In this document: piece after piece, positions 50,663 to 62,643 of the stretch | Position numbering within the stretch: the stretch's first letter is position 1 | Layout: every line of letters starts with the position of its first letter | From: Atopsyche davidsoni | Taxonomy: Eukaryota; Arthropoda; Insecta; Trichoptera; Hydrobiosidae | Length of the DNA stretch: 64,000 bases | Assembly (NCBI GenBank): GCA_022113835.1 | Contig: JAILWY010000016.1 | Span: forward strand, 13,485,501-13,549,500 | Reading direction: 5' to 3' | The notes under the pieces: model-generated | What the model was told of the DNA's origin: nothing | The model's input: the letters and a program-made list of their open reading frames with translations, nothing else | The model's database searches: none | Made by a program: the position numbers and the translations under genes

Positions 50663-53600
50663 CGCTTTTTTTTAATTAATGGTACTGCTTTCAGCTTTAC
50701 GCTTCGTAAAAAAATGTGTTTTGAACATACAATAACCTTTTTTTAACAAAACACAGCACAAATAGCTACATTAACGAAACTGAGGTGTGCGCGAATAAAA
50801 ACTCGCCTTTTTCCGGGCAACCCGCGCTACATTAACTCCGCTGTTCTCGGAAGATTTATTATGGAGAAAAATAATCAAGTCATCCCAACTTGTCAAAACA
50901 CGGCGCGTCAGAGAACATCGTAAAACAAAACGAACGGCTCTAACAAGATAGCCCATTGTCCGCGCCGGCCACCGGGAAATAATCGTCAGCCCTTCATTTA
51001 GGCCACAGCTCCTCAACTTCACATGGATAAATACAACCTATGTCAAATTTATTTTATATTTAAGACATATTATTAGGACATTGTGATTTATATTTATTTA
51101 TTATATATAAATACATATAAACACAAGTATATGAACACTGGCTTAGCATGAGTATATGCTCAGTGAAATGGTCGCCAACTTTCTCTGAGGAGCAGCATTT
51201 GATGAAGAAGAAAATATAATTATATATATATACATATAGTATATACTTCATATATTTTAATGTATAATATATCTCTATAAGTAATTCTTTCCAAACGTAT
51301 CTCATTTAACTTGCTGCGCCTCGCCGTTTGAAAATCTACACTTAGGGGAGCTTCCGGATTTTCTTATTCATTGCTTATACTTCGTCATGAATCCGGAGCT
51401 GCTTTAAGTATTCCAAGGACAGTTTATTAGGTTTTATGGTCTCTCTCGTCGCTCCCCCTGCGCCGAGGCCGCGGACAGGTGAGAAGCTGGGGATGACAAC
51501 AACTTCTTTGCTTTTGCGTTTTTCTTCATATTTTTTCACCTTGTTTCGACTTTATCAGTTGAATTTTGAATTACTCTATAACGGTTTTTGACGTTTTAAA
51601 AATTTGCATGAATATTTTTCTTTTATAAATAATCATTCTTTCTAGAAAAATAAAAAAAAAACCATTTAAAAATATCCTTACTTAGTTGAAAAAAAAACAT
51701 ATTGTATCATAAAACATAAATCGACTCTTTTAGTAAAAGAACAAACCATCTTTATCTTAACAGGAAATTCTGTGCAACGGTTTTAAGTGCTGAACCATAA
51801 AACTTTCATTTTTCCGCTTTCTTTAATCACGTAGAAGAGTCGTTGGATGTTCTTCTTTATTCGGTGCAGTGCTACTTTGTGATTTTTTTCTTTCGACGTT
51901 TCAGTCTCGAAATGGGATAATTTTTGGGGATTGATCATTTAAAAAGTCTAAGTACCCGGATTGAGGGATCAAAAGGCACAAATCATAGCAACCAATAATG
52001 AAGAATATCTAATAACAACGCCTGCCAAAAGCTTGAAAGAATCATTATCAAATTACTAAATATTATATCATATATGGTCTAAAAAGAATCCAATCATTTT
52101 TTCATGGCCTCAGAATTAGTAAGTTTTGCTGTTTCGTGTACACTTATTTTAAAAATTAGTGTTTATTCACAACAAGTTGAGTTTCAGCTAAAAATATATT
52201 TGAAGCAAGATAGGATTAAATTTAATGACATTAATTAAAATAACGTCCCTGTTGTTAATTACTTGGTTTTAAATACAGCTTTGGGAGTAGAATCATGAAT
52301 TCGTTTACTTAATGTAAGAGTTGATACATATTATACCACAATTAAAATTCCATTAAAATTCCGCATAACTCATTTCTCATACTAAACAAAATATTTATGT
52401 GCATACATTATACCAGATTAAAACAAAGATACCGCGGGAGTCGCGCAGAGCGATGTGGGAAAGTTGTAGATTTTTTTTATCATTGAAACGTTTTTCAAAG
52501 TTTTTGTAGAAGTTATTTTTTACTTCAGACCTAAATTTGAAATGGTTTTGTATTTTTTAAAATTAATTTCAATAGTGAAAAATTGAGTTGTATTAATTAA
52601 ATACTTTATTATAAATATTTATTTTTTTTAATATACAAAAATCTGAACGCTTTTAGTCTTTAGATATTTTTTACGCTTACTTTTATAAAGTATAAAAGTA
52701 TTTTTTGTAAAATCGGTGATGTTTTTCATTAACAAGTTTTTACTGTTTATAAATTAATGACAAATATATATAATTAAATTTCAAATTTCAAAAAAGGTAA
52801 CTCAAATAAATGATGTAAGAAACAGTTATATTTTAAACATATTTGATAAATTTTATGAATTGAATACTTACATTTATTCTTTTGTAGATGTTGAATCTGT
52901 TTTGAGAAGACAATTATTACTTAATCATTTTATTCAAAAACTAAACGAACAGATAATGGAAAAATAATACCTTTTTTCAATGGAAACTCCTATAAAAACT
53001 AAGGCATGACTCGATGTGGAACACGATGATATTTAAGATGAGATATGCACATATTTTTTTGTTCAAGTGATATTTTGTTTGATCTAAAAATTAACAGTTG
53101 ATATGTTCAGTCAAGTATACGCATACAAGCGTCTTTAAAAAAAGTACTTGTTGTTTTATAACCCAACTTTTATTCCATCATAAACGAAAAAACCGATGAG
53201 TTTATTACTTTAGACTGAATGATAGCACAGGAACCGTCCTACAATTCAACAGGTCATGGTTTCGATCCCCGAGGGTCACATTTTTCAGAGTTTTATTAGC
53301 CAGTTAACTGTGATCCGGCTATAAAAGAGACTAACTCCATAAAAAGCTATCTCGGAATTAGTCCGGTTAAAGATTTTAGCCCGGACCGGATAAAAAAGTC
53401 CATATTTTTTTATGTTCCGATTGGGCAGCTGCTGATAAGGCGCTATCTCCGCAACTATAAACAATCTCAGTCGGGCTCAACTTCATTATCAAAGAGGAAA
53501 TACAACTAAACTCTCCACAGTCTCGTCCTGTCGTCCCACATATCGAAACCTTTCAACGGGAAATTGGGATATTATAGTCCAGTGTAAAGAAATGTATATA

Positions 53601-54837
53601 ATGTATGTATTTATAATATTTATGTATAATTACATATTTATACTGTATATTATATATGTATTCATTATTCTATGTATATATATTTTAATCAAGGTGGTTC
53701 GAGCTATCGGAAAGTTCTCACAAATGTTCTATGGACAAAATGAAATTTACTAACTGAAGTTTACAATAAATGTTACTTTTACAAATACAGACATGTAATT
53801 GAAAAAAGATATTAACCCCCATCAAAATCGTATCCTGTCTTTTATCGACATAATTTTTAGCTGAAAACCCACTACAAGCTATACCCATCGTCGTATAGAC
53901 GATTATGAAATTATTAATGTCTTATATCTCAGTCAGCTAGGTTTAAATTTCTTTATAAAATATATTAAATTGTAACAGAATGATATTATCAGTTCATTTC
54001 AATTCAATGCGTTAAGGTCATTTCTGAAACAAAATTTTTAGAAACTGGTTAAAAAACACGCACATCCAAAAAACAACAATCTGATTTTAAAGTCAATCAG
54101 ATTTCACAATAAATCCTTATATTTAGAAAAAAGCTATGTTTATTTTTTAATTTTAGTAATTTTTTTATACGTTCGCATCACAGCGGGTAGTAATAAATAT
54201 GGGTAGTTGAGTTCAAGTTTGATCTAAATATCAATGAAAAATCACCTTTCTTATAAAAGGTAATTTTTAAAACATGCCATTATAAATACTTTTAAATTTA
54301 TTGATATTGAAAGTATTTTTTGGAAATATGTGCCTTTCAATTTATTTTTAAATCACCTTTTATAGCTTAATTTTTAAATGGCAAACTTATTATTATTCAG
54401 CTCACATTGTATATCGCTTATGGAATTACATAGAAATTAAAAAAAATAATAGCACGTTTTGAAAAACTAGCCATGGCGTTTTGATTTCTAAAACAGTATC
54501 GTTCGATCGCTACCTGAAGAACAAATAATGGTTTTTGAGGTTTTTATGCCTCAGTAAGTGTTTTTCGGCGCGAATATTGTAGATTCCATAGCAGATATTA
54601 CAAAGCTAACGTAATCATAACTGTTGCCTAGCATCGATAGTAAATATACCACACTTTTGTTTTACATGTTTATTTTCACTACATTTTTTATATCATGAAA
54701 CTATAAATACCAAAAAAACCAAGGAAATGTATCAAATATAATCTACAATTATATTTACTATTGGATTTTCGACGTGGTTTTTTAATTGCCAGCTCAAACT
54801 CAATCAAATTCAACATTAAATAATTTTTCCTAACTTT
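50663..54837. other. AT-rich non-coding DNA
   Basis: No gene is recognised. GC-richer patches lie near 50790-51010, 51300-51520 and 53200-53560. The rest is AT-rich with TA-rich runs near 51100-51270 and 53590-53680. Confidence 0.5.
53214..53280 (+). other. tRNA-like fragment
   Basis: It has an ATAGCACAGG segment and a GGTTTCGATCCCC segment with one extra T compared with a B-box, ending GAGGGTCACA. Stem pairing is poor. It could be a decayed tRNA or SINE head. Evidence is weak. Confidence 0.2.
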
Positions 54838-55070
54838 TTCGGTATTCATATTTATTGATTAAACATGAAGTGTTACATTTTCTCGGTGTCCGGTTTCGCC
54901 AACCTTTCACGTGGGCTTTATCCAACATAATAATGCTAACGTGAAAAGTGTCCAAAACCGGTCCCCAATAAAATTAAATACGTCTGTTTATACTGAAAAA
55001 TCTCAAATATTTTATTTAAAATATTTAAATGGCATTTCATCAAGTACTCTCTGCCAAAAATATTGATTTC
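54838..55070. repeat. Foldback-family repeat, longest two-armed copy
   Basis: The two arms share a CCGGTTTYG segment followed by CTTTCACGT. The left arm is around 54888-54916 and the right arm, inverted, around 54934-54962. The outer right part carries a degenerate form of the ATTAAACATG block, a TTTTATTTAAAATATTTAAA block and CATCAAGTACTCTCTGCCAA, matching the other copies. No coding content is present. Confidence 0.6.
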
Positions 55071-55837
55071 CGATGTTTTACATATTAAACCGGTCTGTCG
55101 TGATTAAATACATATAAATATATATATATATATTTTTTAACGTGGACCGACATGTTGTTAGTCACTAGATTTACTTTGAACTTATAAATCTAATGAACAG
55201 ATCATCAAATGATTATAAAATTCCATTACATATTGATGGATTGCGATGGAAATTAAAAGAGTCGGTGGATTTATCTGATTGAAATGTTACTTATCACCGC
55301 CTGCATTCACCGAATGAGCATTTAAAGTTTGCGTCCCACGAGAATTATTGATGACTTACCATGATATTGACATGATGTTGCAAGAATTAGGTTAATTAAA
55401 AAATAATTATTTTTTATTTAAAAAAAAAACCGTTTTAATAAAAATAATACTTGTTATGTTAATAGAAAACATAGATTAAAATACTATGGTATAATGGTCA
55501 ATATGAAAGATAAATAAACCTTTATGCCTTTGGTTGCCAAAAGTTTTTATTTACAATGCAATACATAACTTTTGAAACCAATCAAAGTTTGACCAATCAT
55601 ACATATAATCTCACATAATTTTTATTGTAACAATTTTTATAGACTCATGCAATGTAACACAGTTTTTTAAAAACCAAACTGATATCGGCTGATCAATGAA
55701 TCATTATGAAAAAACGCGGTGTTAAAAAAAATACAATCTATTACATCATCAAATCGGTATTTAATTAAAAAGATTAGATAAAATACATGGCAATTTTAAT
55801 TCTTATTACTGCAGTTGGTAGTTAGAGATTACACATA
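55071..55837. other. AT-rich non-coding DNA
   Basis: Nothing recognisable lies between the foldback repeat and the last exon of the first receptor gene. Confidence 0.5.
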
Positions 55838-57305
55838 TTATTCTTGACTTTTGAGGAATTGGACATAAACCACAACATTAACCATCGCTGTTGCCAGGTG
55901 CTAAAATAATAAGTAACCATTCAACTTTGAACTCTTACTATACAAATAAATTGAACAACACCAACAAGAGTGACTTACTGAGAACATGGTTGCAAGATCT
56001 AGTGAAAACATCCCGCACACATTGAGTATCACTTTTTGATGGATAAGTTGTAAATATGCTAATTTCAACTGCAATATACGAAATAATTATTTTAAGTAAA
56101 ATGTTTACTAAATAAACTATCTCTTAACATTGGCGCTTATATTAATTGTAATGTTTTTTTATTACATTGGTAAAATGGTACAAAATTTACTTACACACGG
56201 TTGCAAGTATTGTTTGTTTGGCTTCAAAAATATTTTATTTATTAAGATACCTAATTTGTTCCCCTAAAATAAACATTTCAAGTTTTTTATTTGGAAGTAT
56301 TTTTTTTATTTACAGCATTAATTTAAAAGTGAATATATTTGTTAAGTATTATGAAATTTTTATTACCTCTTTTTTGGTAGCATCGCACATATAAAATAAA
56401 AAAGTAATTTCAAAACATACGATTGAAATCCAACCAAAAAGTGAAAAGTATAAAAATAAATCTACAAGTTTGTAATGAAACAAAATAAATGTATAGAAAC
56501 CTAAATTACAAATAGAGAAATAGTGAGAAGGAATCATAACTATGAAGTGATGTCCATACACGGAGTTGAGCAACTTGGAGCTGGCGCAAATGTCGTGGTG
56601 GATGTGAAATATCGTCTCTAAAGATCTGCAATGCTCTTGTTTCTGTATAAGGAACGTGCCCTCAGGGAGAGAACCAATTTTCGTACAAATTTCTACAAAT
56701 TGAAGGTTTAGCTTTTGAAACTGACTCTTAATAATGAAAAGAAAGAAAACAAACTGCATAATTATGAAATTTCCAAGTAATGTACTAATAAAAACACATA
56801 TTTGCAACACAATATGAAATATATCACTTGCAGGCATCAGTGATAAATCTATTATCCTAAAAATAGCCACGGTAAACGGAAATGAAAAAACCACCATTCG
56901 CAGTTTTATTTTACAGGATGTGTAATCTAAGCCGCAGCCAAGTCGTTTTAACATGCATTCATTATTGATTAATTTATTAATAAATAAAACTACTTTTTGT
57001 TGGGTATATAAGGATATCACGAAGATCCACCAACAAGTTAAAACACCGCCTATTATTTGTACACTATAAACATAATATGCAAAGCCGTCAAACGTTTTTG
57101 GGGTTGTTAAAAAATCTGCAAGTGGAATTAATAACAAACAAAACATTACTAACTTAAAAATAATTTTATGTGAACTCAATCGAACTTTCGAGATAAACAT
57201 AATTTGAGTATTTTTCACAATTGAGAATGTATCAACCCCCAACAATACAGAGTACAGATATAACGGATACAAAATCTGTATTAACTCTTGGCAGTAGGGA
57301 TCCAT
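55838..57305 (-). CDS. Gustatory receptor-like gene A (intact, four exons)
   Basis: A seven-transmembrane chemoreceptor of the insect gustatory receptor family, expected in the sensory neuron membrane; the ligand is unknown. Exons on the minus strand: 57305-56367 (313 codons), 56263-56195 (23), 56068-55979 (30), 55900-55838 (20 plus TAA), giving 386 aa. Every junction has AG/GT signals and phase 0, and exon lengths match the neighbouring paralogs. Hydrophobic segments lie near residues 48-66, 76-100, 136-155, 165-192, 252-278, 283-306 and about 352-381. Family features include HIHHDICASSKLLNSVYGHH before segment 5, HQKV and FSLDLATM in exon 3, and a C-terminal VVVYVQF that stands for the usual TYhhhhhQF motif. 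The start MDPYCQEL aligns with the starts of B, C and D. It is head to head with gene B. Confidence 0.88.
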
Positions 57306-57754
57306 TGTCCTGCTTACACGATGCTTAACTCAAGAATGAAGAATGTGCAGTCGCTATTGGATTTTCACCGTTTGAAACACATTTCATTTGCATAAATAAA
57401 TCTAGACATGTATTGATTTACAAATGGTAGTTCTGACTAATTAATGAAAGCTCTATTATGTTATCGCAAACATTTTGTGAAAATTATTATTTATTTTTTA
57501 TCATTTATTTATCAGTATATATCTCCCGCGCAACATTTGCACATGGTTTATTTGTCTATCTAAAAACACCTGAAGGCCATCCGGTAAATGACAATGTTTT
57601 CAAATGTTTTTAAATGACCATTGTAAAAAAAACACTTAAATAAACGCGTTGCCGTGACAGGCGTCATTCATAACAGTGAATGCATGAAATTCGACGAAGT
57701 AAGTGCACAAGGCTCATAATGCACTATAAATTCAAACAGCATGAAAGACACGCC
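57306..57754. promoter_or_regulatory. Shared upstream region of receptor genes A and B
   Basis: 449 bp separate the two divergent start codons, so the promoters of both genes probably lie here. The region is AT-rich with a GC-richer bit near 57640-57670. No specific factor site is assigned. Confidence 0.45.
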
Positions 57755-59264
57755 ATGGCTCTGTTCTGCCAAGAGCTCCTGGAGCTCGTGAATCCTGTGT
57801 GCTTGTACTCTTGGATTTTGGGAGTCGATACATTTTCAATGGCGAAAAGTCGACATGTTTTCTCAGTAACCAAAACTAAGTTCACTTTGTACAAAGCCAT
57901 CTTCAAACTGTCCTTAATGGTTGTTTTATTTAATTCATTCAGTTTTTTTATAAAAAATCAAAATGCATTCTCTGGAATAACTTTCTATGTGTACAGTATT
58001 CAGGTCGTGGGAGTCGTCTCTACTTCCTGGTGGGATCTCGTTGTTGTGATATTTATGAGAAGCAAAGTTCTAATATTTATACATCAGTTGGCTCACAATG
58101 AATGTGAATTAAAAAGGCTTGGCGGTGGAATTTATTACAAATGCTGTAGAATAAAAATACTTTTGCTATTGATTATTTATCCAATATTTGTGGTAGTGTT
58201 GTTAATAACTAGTTTTTTGCTACAAACCCCGAAAGATTTGTTAAGTACCGCCATGATTACTTGTTACTACATCAGTATTTTACTTGGAAACGCTGTCAAC
58301 CTTCAGTTTATATCTTTTTTGCTTATAATTAAAAATCAGTTTCAAAAGCTAAACGGTCACTTTGTGCGAGTTTGTACGACAATCGGATCGCTGCCCGAAG
58401 GCACATTCCTCTCCCGGAAGCGTGAGCTTTGCAGCACTCTGGTGAAGATGTTTCACATCCATCACGACATATGCAGCAGCTCGAAGTTGCTCAGCTCCGT
58501 GTACGGACATCATTTCATAGTTGTGCTTCCGTTTTACTTTTTCTCTTTATGTAACCAAAGTTTCTACAGTTATGTGATATATCATAACGAAACCTATGTC
58601 AACTTGAATATTTTTTATTTAATAGTAACTTGGATTTTCCGGTTTTTTTATGATATTTTAATTATTTTTTATATGTGCGATTCTACAAAAATAGAGGTAC
58701 ATATAATTTTATTAAAATTATATAATATTTATTAAGAATTCTTGCTGATTGAACATTGGCTTGCCTATGGAATATATTATTATGGCCTATGTTTCTTTTA
58801 GGGTGACGAGTTATCTATTCTATTAAATAAAAACTTTACAAAAACAAACAAAAAACATTTGCGGTCTTTGGTAAGAAAACTTAGGTTCTGTGAGAAATAA
58901 TAAAAAAAATTCTTGAATTTTTATTGATATTTTCATGTTATTTACAACTTGAATATTTTCAAATGCATTTTTTTATTTTAGCTGAAAAATGCAAATCTGC
59001 AACTGCTCCATCAAAAGGTTGTACTCAATGTGTGTGGAATATTCCCGCTAGACCTGGCAACCATGGGCTCAGTCAGTACACTTTATCAATTATATCATAT
59101 TCATACTTTCCCTAAAAAAATATATTATTATATAATATCATTTTCAGATGTTTTCCACTGCCATGGTTTATGTTTTGGTGTATGTACAATTTTACACAGC
59201 AAATTCAGGATTTTCATTTGCTACTATATTATTTACCGACAATATTGACAAAGAATTTACTTAA
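57755..59264 (+). CDS. Gustatory receptor-like gene B (intact, four exons)
   Basis: Paralog of A, C and D, with the same function class. Exons: 57755-58696 (314 codons), 58802-58870 (23), 58982-59071 (30), 59148-59264 (38 plus TAA), giving 405 aa, all phase-0 introns of 105, 111 and 76 bp with GT/AG ends. The ATG at 57755 (MALFCQELLELVNPVCLYS) is chosen because it aligns with the paralogs; an in-frame ATG at 57680 would add 25 residues. Signature parts are HIHHDICSSSKLLSSVYGHH, LHQKVVLNVCGIFPLDLATM in exon 3 and VYVLVYVQF at the C-terminus. Exon 4 is longer than in A or C, ending DNIDKEFT. AATAAA overlaps the stop codon. The frame read into intron 1 is only an artefact of unspliced reading. 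Confidence 0.88.
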
Positions 59265-60084
59265 ATAAATTTATCGAATTGTTTTTTTTATAACTGACAT
59301 TTTTTTTCATCTGTACATTTACAAAATAGTTTTGCGCTTATCAATAATTCACATACATTTTCTAAATTACGACATAAATTATGAAAAGGTTTACACTTCA
59401 CTATTAACTTGTTTATACGATGAAAGTTTTACTAAGCAAAATCAATTGTTAAGGCAGTATGATGCAATATTCCATTTAATATATGTGGGTCTTGCTGGCT
59501 TATCTATAAAATCATCAGATAATACAATTAATGGTCTGTGCATTACTCAAAAATGTTATGGATGGAAGGAAATCACATACAGAACAAATAAAAGTGTATT
59601 TAATGCATTATCATCAGAGACTTTAGAAGACTTTAGAGACTTTAAAATAATTAATTCTTAAAGGTTTGATTAAATATCTTTGAATAACTAAGATTCTTGA
59701 AAAGACACTTCTTTGACTAATCTGTAAGGAATCTTTACTGCATGTCTTTGAATCACTTAACCATCTTTTGTGATGGCAATAAAAAAATCGCCGTATTTAT
59801 TCGACTTTATCTTGTAAAGAAGATTATTCAAAAACACAAAAAATATGAAAACTTTGCAATGTTTGCTGTTTTTACAGGTAAATTAAATAAATTAAACAAT
59901 CAACTAAATTACTAAATACTGTACAATGACAATTTCATCATGCTATGAGGCTTTTTAATTACTTGCAAATACAACTAATGTCTGTTTGTTCATTATGTAA
60001 AGCGTAGTAGGAGTCACCAGTTATATTGAAAAGTTTCCGACTTCAAACTGCGCATTATTCATATCCCATTACGGAAGACACACA
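59265..60084. other. Intergenic DNA between receptor genes B and C
   Basis: AT-rich. A 109-codon open frame from a TTG at 59332 shows no known domain and is not called. The start region of gene C presumably contains its promoter. Confidence 0.5.
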
Positions 60085-61549
60085 ATGTATATTTTCTGCC
60101 AAGAGCTACTGAGACATTTATACCCCATATACCTATACTCCCTTTTCCTGGGGGTTGATTCGTTTGCAATCGTAAAAAGAAGGCAAATTCTATCAGTGAC
60201 AAGAATAAAATTTACATTCTTCAAAGTAATTTATAAATTATTTTTATTTGTTTTTCTACTTTTACCGTTTGTGTATTATATAAGAGACCAAATCACTTTC
60301 TCTGGAATAACTTTCTACGTGTACAGTGTCCAGATCGTGGGGGTCGTCATTACTTGTTGGTGGGACCTTGTTGTTGCGATATTTATGCGAAACAAAGTTT
60401 TAAAATTTCTCAATCAGCTGATTGATAATGAATGTGAATTGAAAAGGCTCGAAGGTGGAATATATTACAAATCTTGTAAAAATAGATTGCGAGTATTGAA
60501 TTTAGTGTTTCCAATATTGATAATATTTTTTGCAATTGCGGGTAGCCTTACTCACCCAACAAAAGATATAATTTATTTTATTATGAACATTTGTTACTAT
60601 GTTGGTACATTACTTGGAAATGCTGTTAATCTTCAGTTCATTAATTTTTTATTTATAATTAAAAAACAGTTTCAAAATTTGAATGATCACTTTGTGCGGG
60701 TTTGCACGAAGATCGGTTCGCTGCCCGAGGGCAAATTCCTCTCCCGGAAGCGTGAGCTTTGCAGCACTCTGGTGAAGATGTTTCACATCCATCACGACAT
60801 ATGCAGCAGCTCGAAGTTGCTCAGCTCCGTGTACGGACATCATCTCATAGTTTTGCTTCCGTTTTACTTTCTATCCATCTGCAATCAATGTTTCTACACG
60901 TATGTTATGTATCATAACGGAATATTTGGAAACATGGATATTTATTATTCGATAATAACCTGGATTGTCAGGTTTTTTTATGACATTTTCATTATATTTT
61001 GTATGTGCGATACAACAATGAAAGAGGTTAGTAAAACTTGTAGAATAAAATACTTGTCTTATTTACTAAAAACTACTTGCAGATATCTCATAAAAATACT
61101 TATTTTAGGGTTACAAATTGTCTATTTTGATAAATAAAAATTTCACGAAATCCAACAAAAAGCACATGCGGCCGCTGGTAAGGAAACTAGTGTTTGTGCA
61201 TTATGCAATATTGTGTCGAACAATAATATTTTATGATATATTTTTTCACTTCAATACTTTTTGTAAAAACTGAAGATTTAAAAATTTAACGTTTTTTAGC
61301 TGAAAAATGCATACCTGCAACTCCTACATCAAAAAGTTGTGTTCAGTGTGTGTGGGATTTTCTCGTTAGACCTGGCAACCATGGGTTCGGTTAGTAGACT
61401 TTATAGAAGTGTATTCATATTCTCCCTTTTGAAGCCAAATAATTCTTACAGATTACATGTAATTCTTTCAGATGCTGTCAACTGCAATGGTTTATACTTT
61501 AGTGTATATACAATTTTATACAAGTAACTCGGGATATACGTCTACTTAA
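60085..61549 (+). CDS. Gustatory receptor-like gene C (intact, four exons)
   Basis: Closest to gene B. Exons: 60085-61026 (314 codons), 61109-61177 (23), 61300-61389 (30), 61472-61549 (25 plus TAA), giving 392 aa. Introns are 82, 122 and 82 bp, all phase 0 with GT/AG ends. It starts MYIFCQELLRHLYPIYLYS and shares FSGITFYVYSVQIVGVVITC, the HIHHDICSSSKLLSSVYGHH motif, LHQKVVFSVCGIFSLDLATM in exon 3 and VYTLVYIQF at the C-terminus. A 109-bp piece of exon 1 is identical to gene B (see findings). It is presumed to be a sensory membrane receptor; the ligand is unknown. Confidence 0.88.
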
Positions 61550-62643
61550 TTATTACTGTCACAATTTTGTCTAATGTAAAATTTATACAAAATATAGTAA
61601 GAGAGTAACTAAGATATGTGTTTAAATTATTGTCGAACTCAAGTCACAAGTTCCCTAACTCTAGATTGAGAGCCTCCTGAGCACATTTTTTTGTCATCCA
61701 GTTAGAGATATTATTGCAATTATTAGACGTTGGGTCTTGTTAAGCTATTTAGCCCGTTGAGAAGTCTATTTTAGTTTTTCTTATCCACGTATACTTTAAA
61801 GGTTCAGTCTTTTGTAAACAATAAAACTATGTTGTATCTAATATATTTAGTATCAATTTATTAATTTTATCTTATATTGCCTGTCTTTAAAGGCAATATA
61901 AGACTGACTTGAAAATAATATTCGATTTTAAAAAAGGTTGTCAATTAAAATATATGTGACAGAAATGATTATTCATAAATTTTTACATTACCCATTTAGG
62001 AAAAATCATTTGTAGTTCAATTTAAAATAGTACCATAAAAAAACTGTTGGTTATGATCGAAAACCATAAAATTTAAAGTCAATACGCTATTTATATTGAT
62101 CTATCACTTTAAGATAACAGTTATCATTTGAAACGGCATAAAAAAATCTTCATAATAAAATTTGCAATTATTATTACTAGGTATTTTATGATTCAATTTA
62201 AGCAAAAATTAAAAAATTAGTGGAATATAAATTTTAAAAACCGTTCATGTTCATTTTTTAATATATTAACAATTTTTAATCAAATTAAATTAAAACTTTT
62301 TATTATAAAAAAAGCCACTTAACTAATTGCCCATCAATAGATGTTCTTCACATTATGATATTAAAAAAAACAATACAATGAGGAAAAAAATTACAATTTA
62401 CCGTTATTAATCATACATTTCCATGTTTTATAAAGTTATGATTTCTAAATTTTCTATAAATGACATGAATACTAAATTCACCACAATGCTTATTCAATTA
62501 CTTTATAAAGCCTTCAAATAATGAGTCAATTAAAATAAACGTATGTAGTGGCAGTAATCGTTCCTACTAATGAAGTGTATTATAGACTGAAAACTACAGC
62601 TTGCAGAGTGCTCACTACCTCACTTAGATTCGAGAGAATAACA
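61550..62643. other. Intergenic DNA between receptor genes C and D
   Basis: AT-rich. No gene or repeat is recognised. Confidence 0.5.

Noticed and set aside
59332..59661. 109-codon frame between receptor genes B and C
   Set aside because: No ATG start, no recognised domain, AT-rich codons; likely chance.
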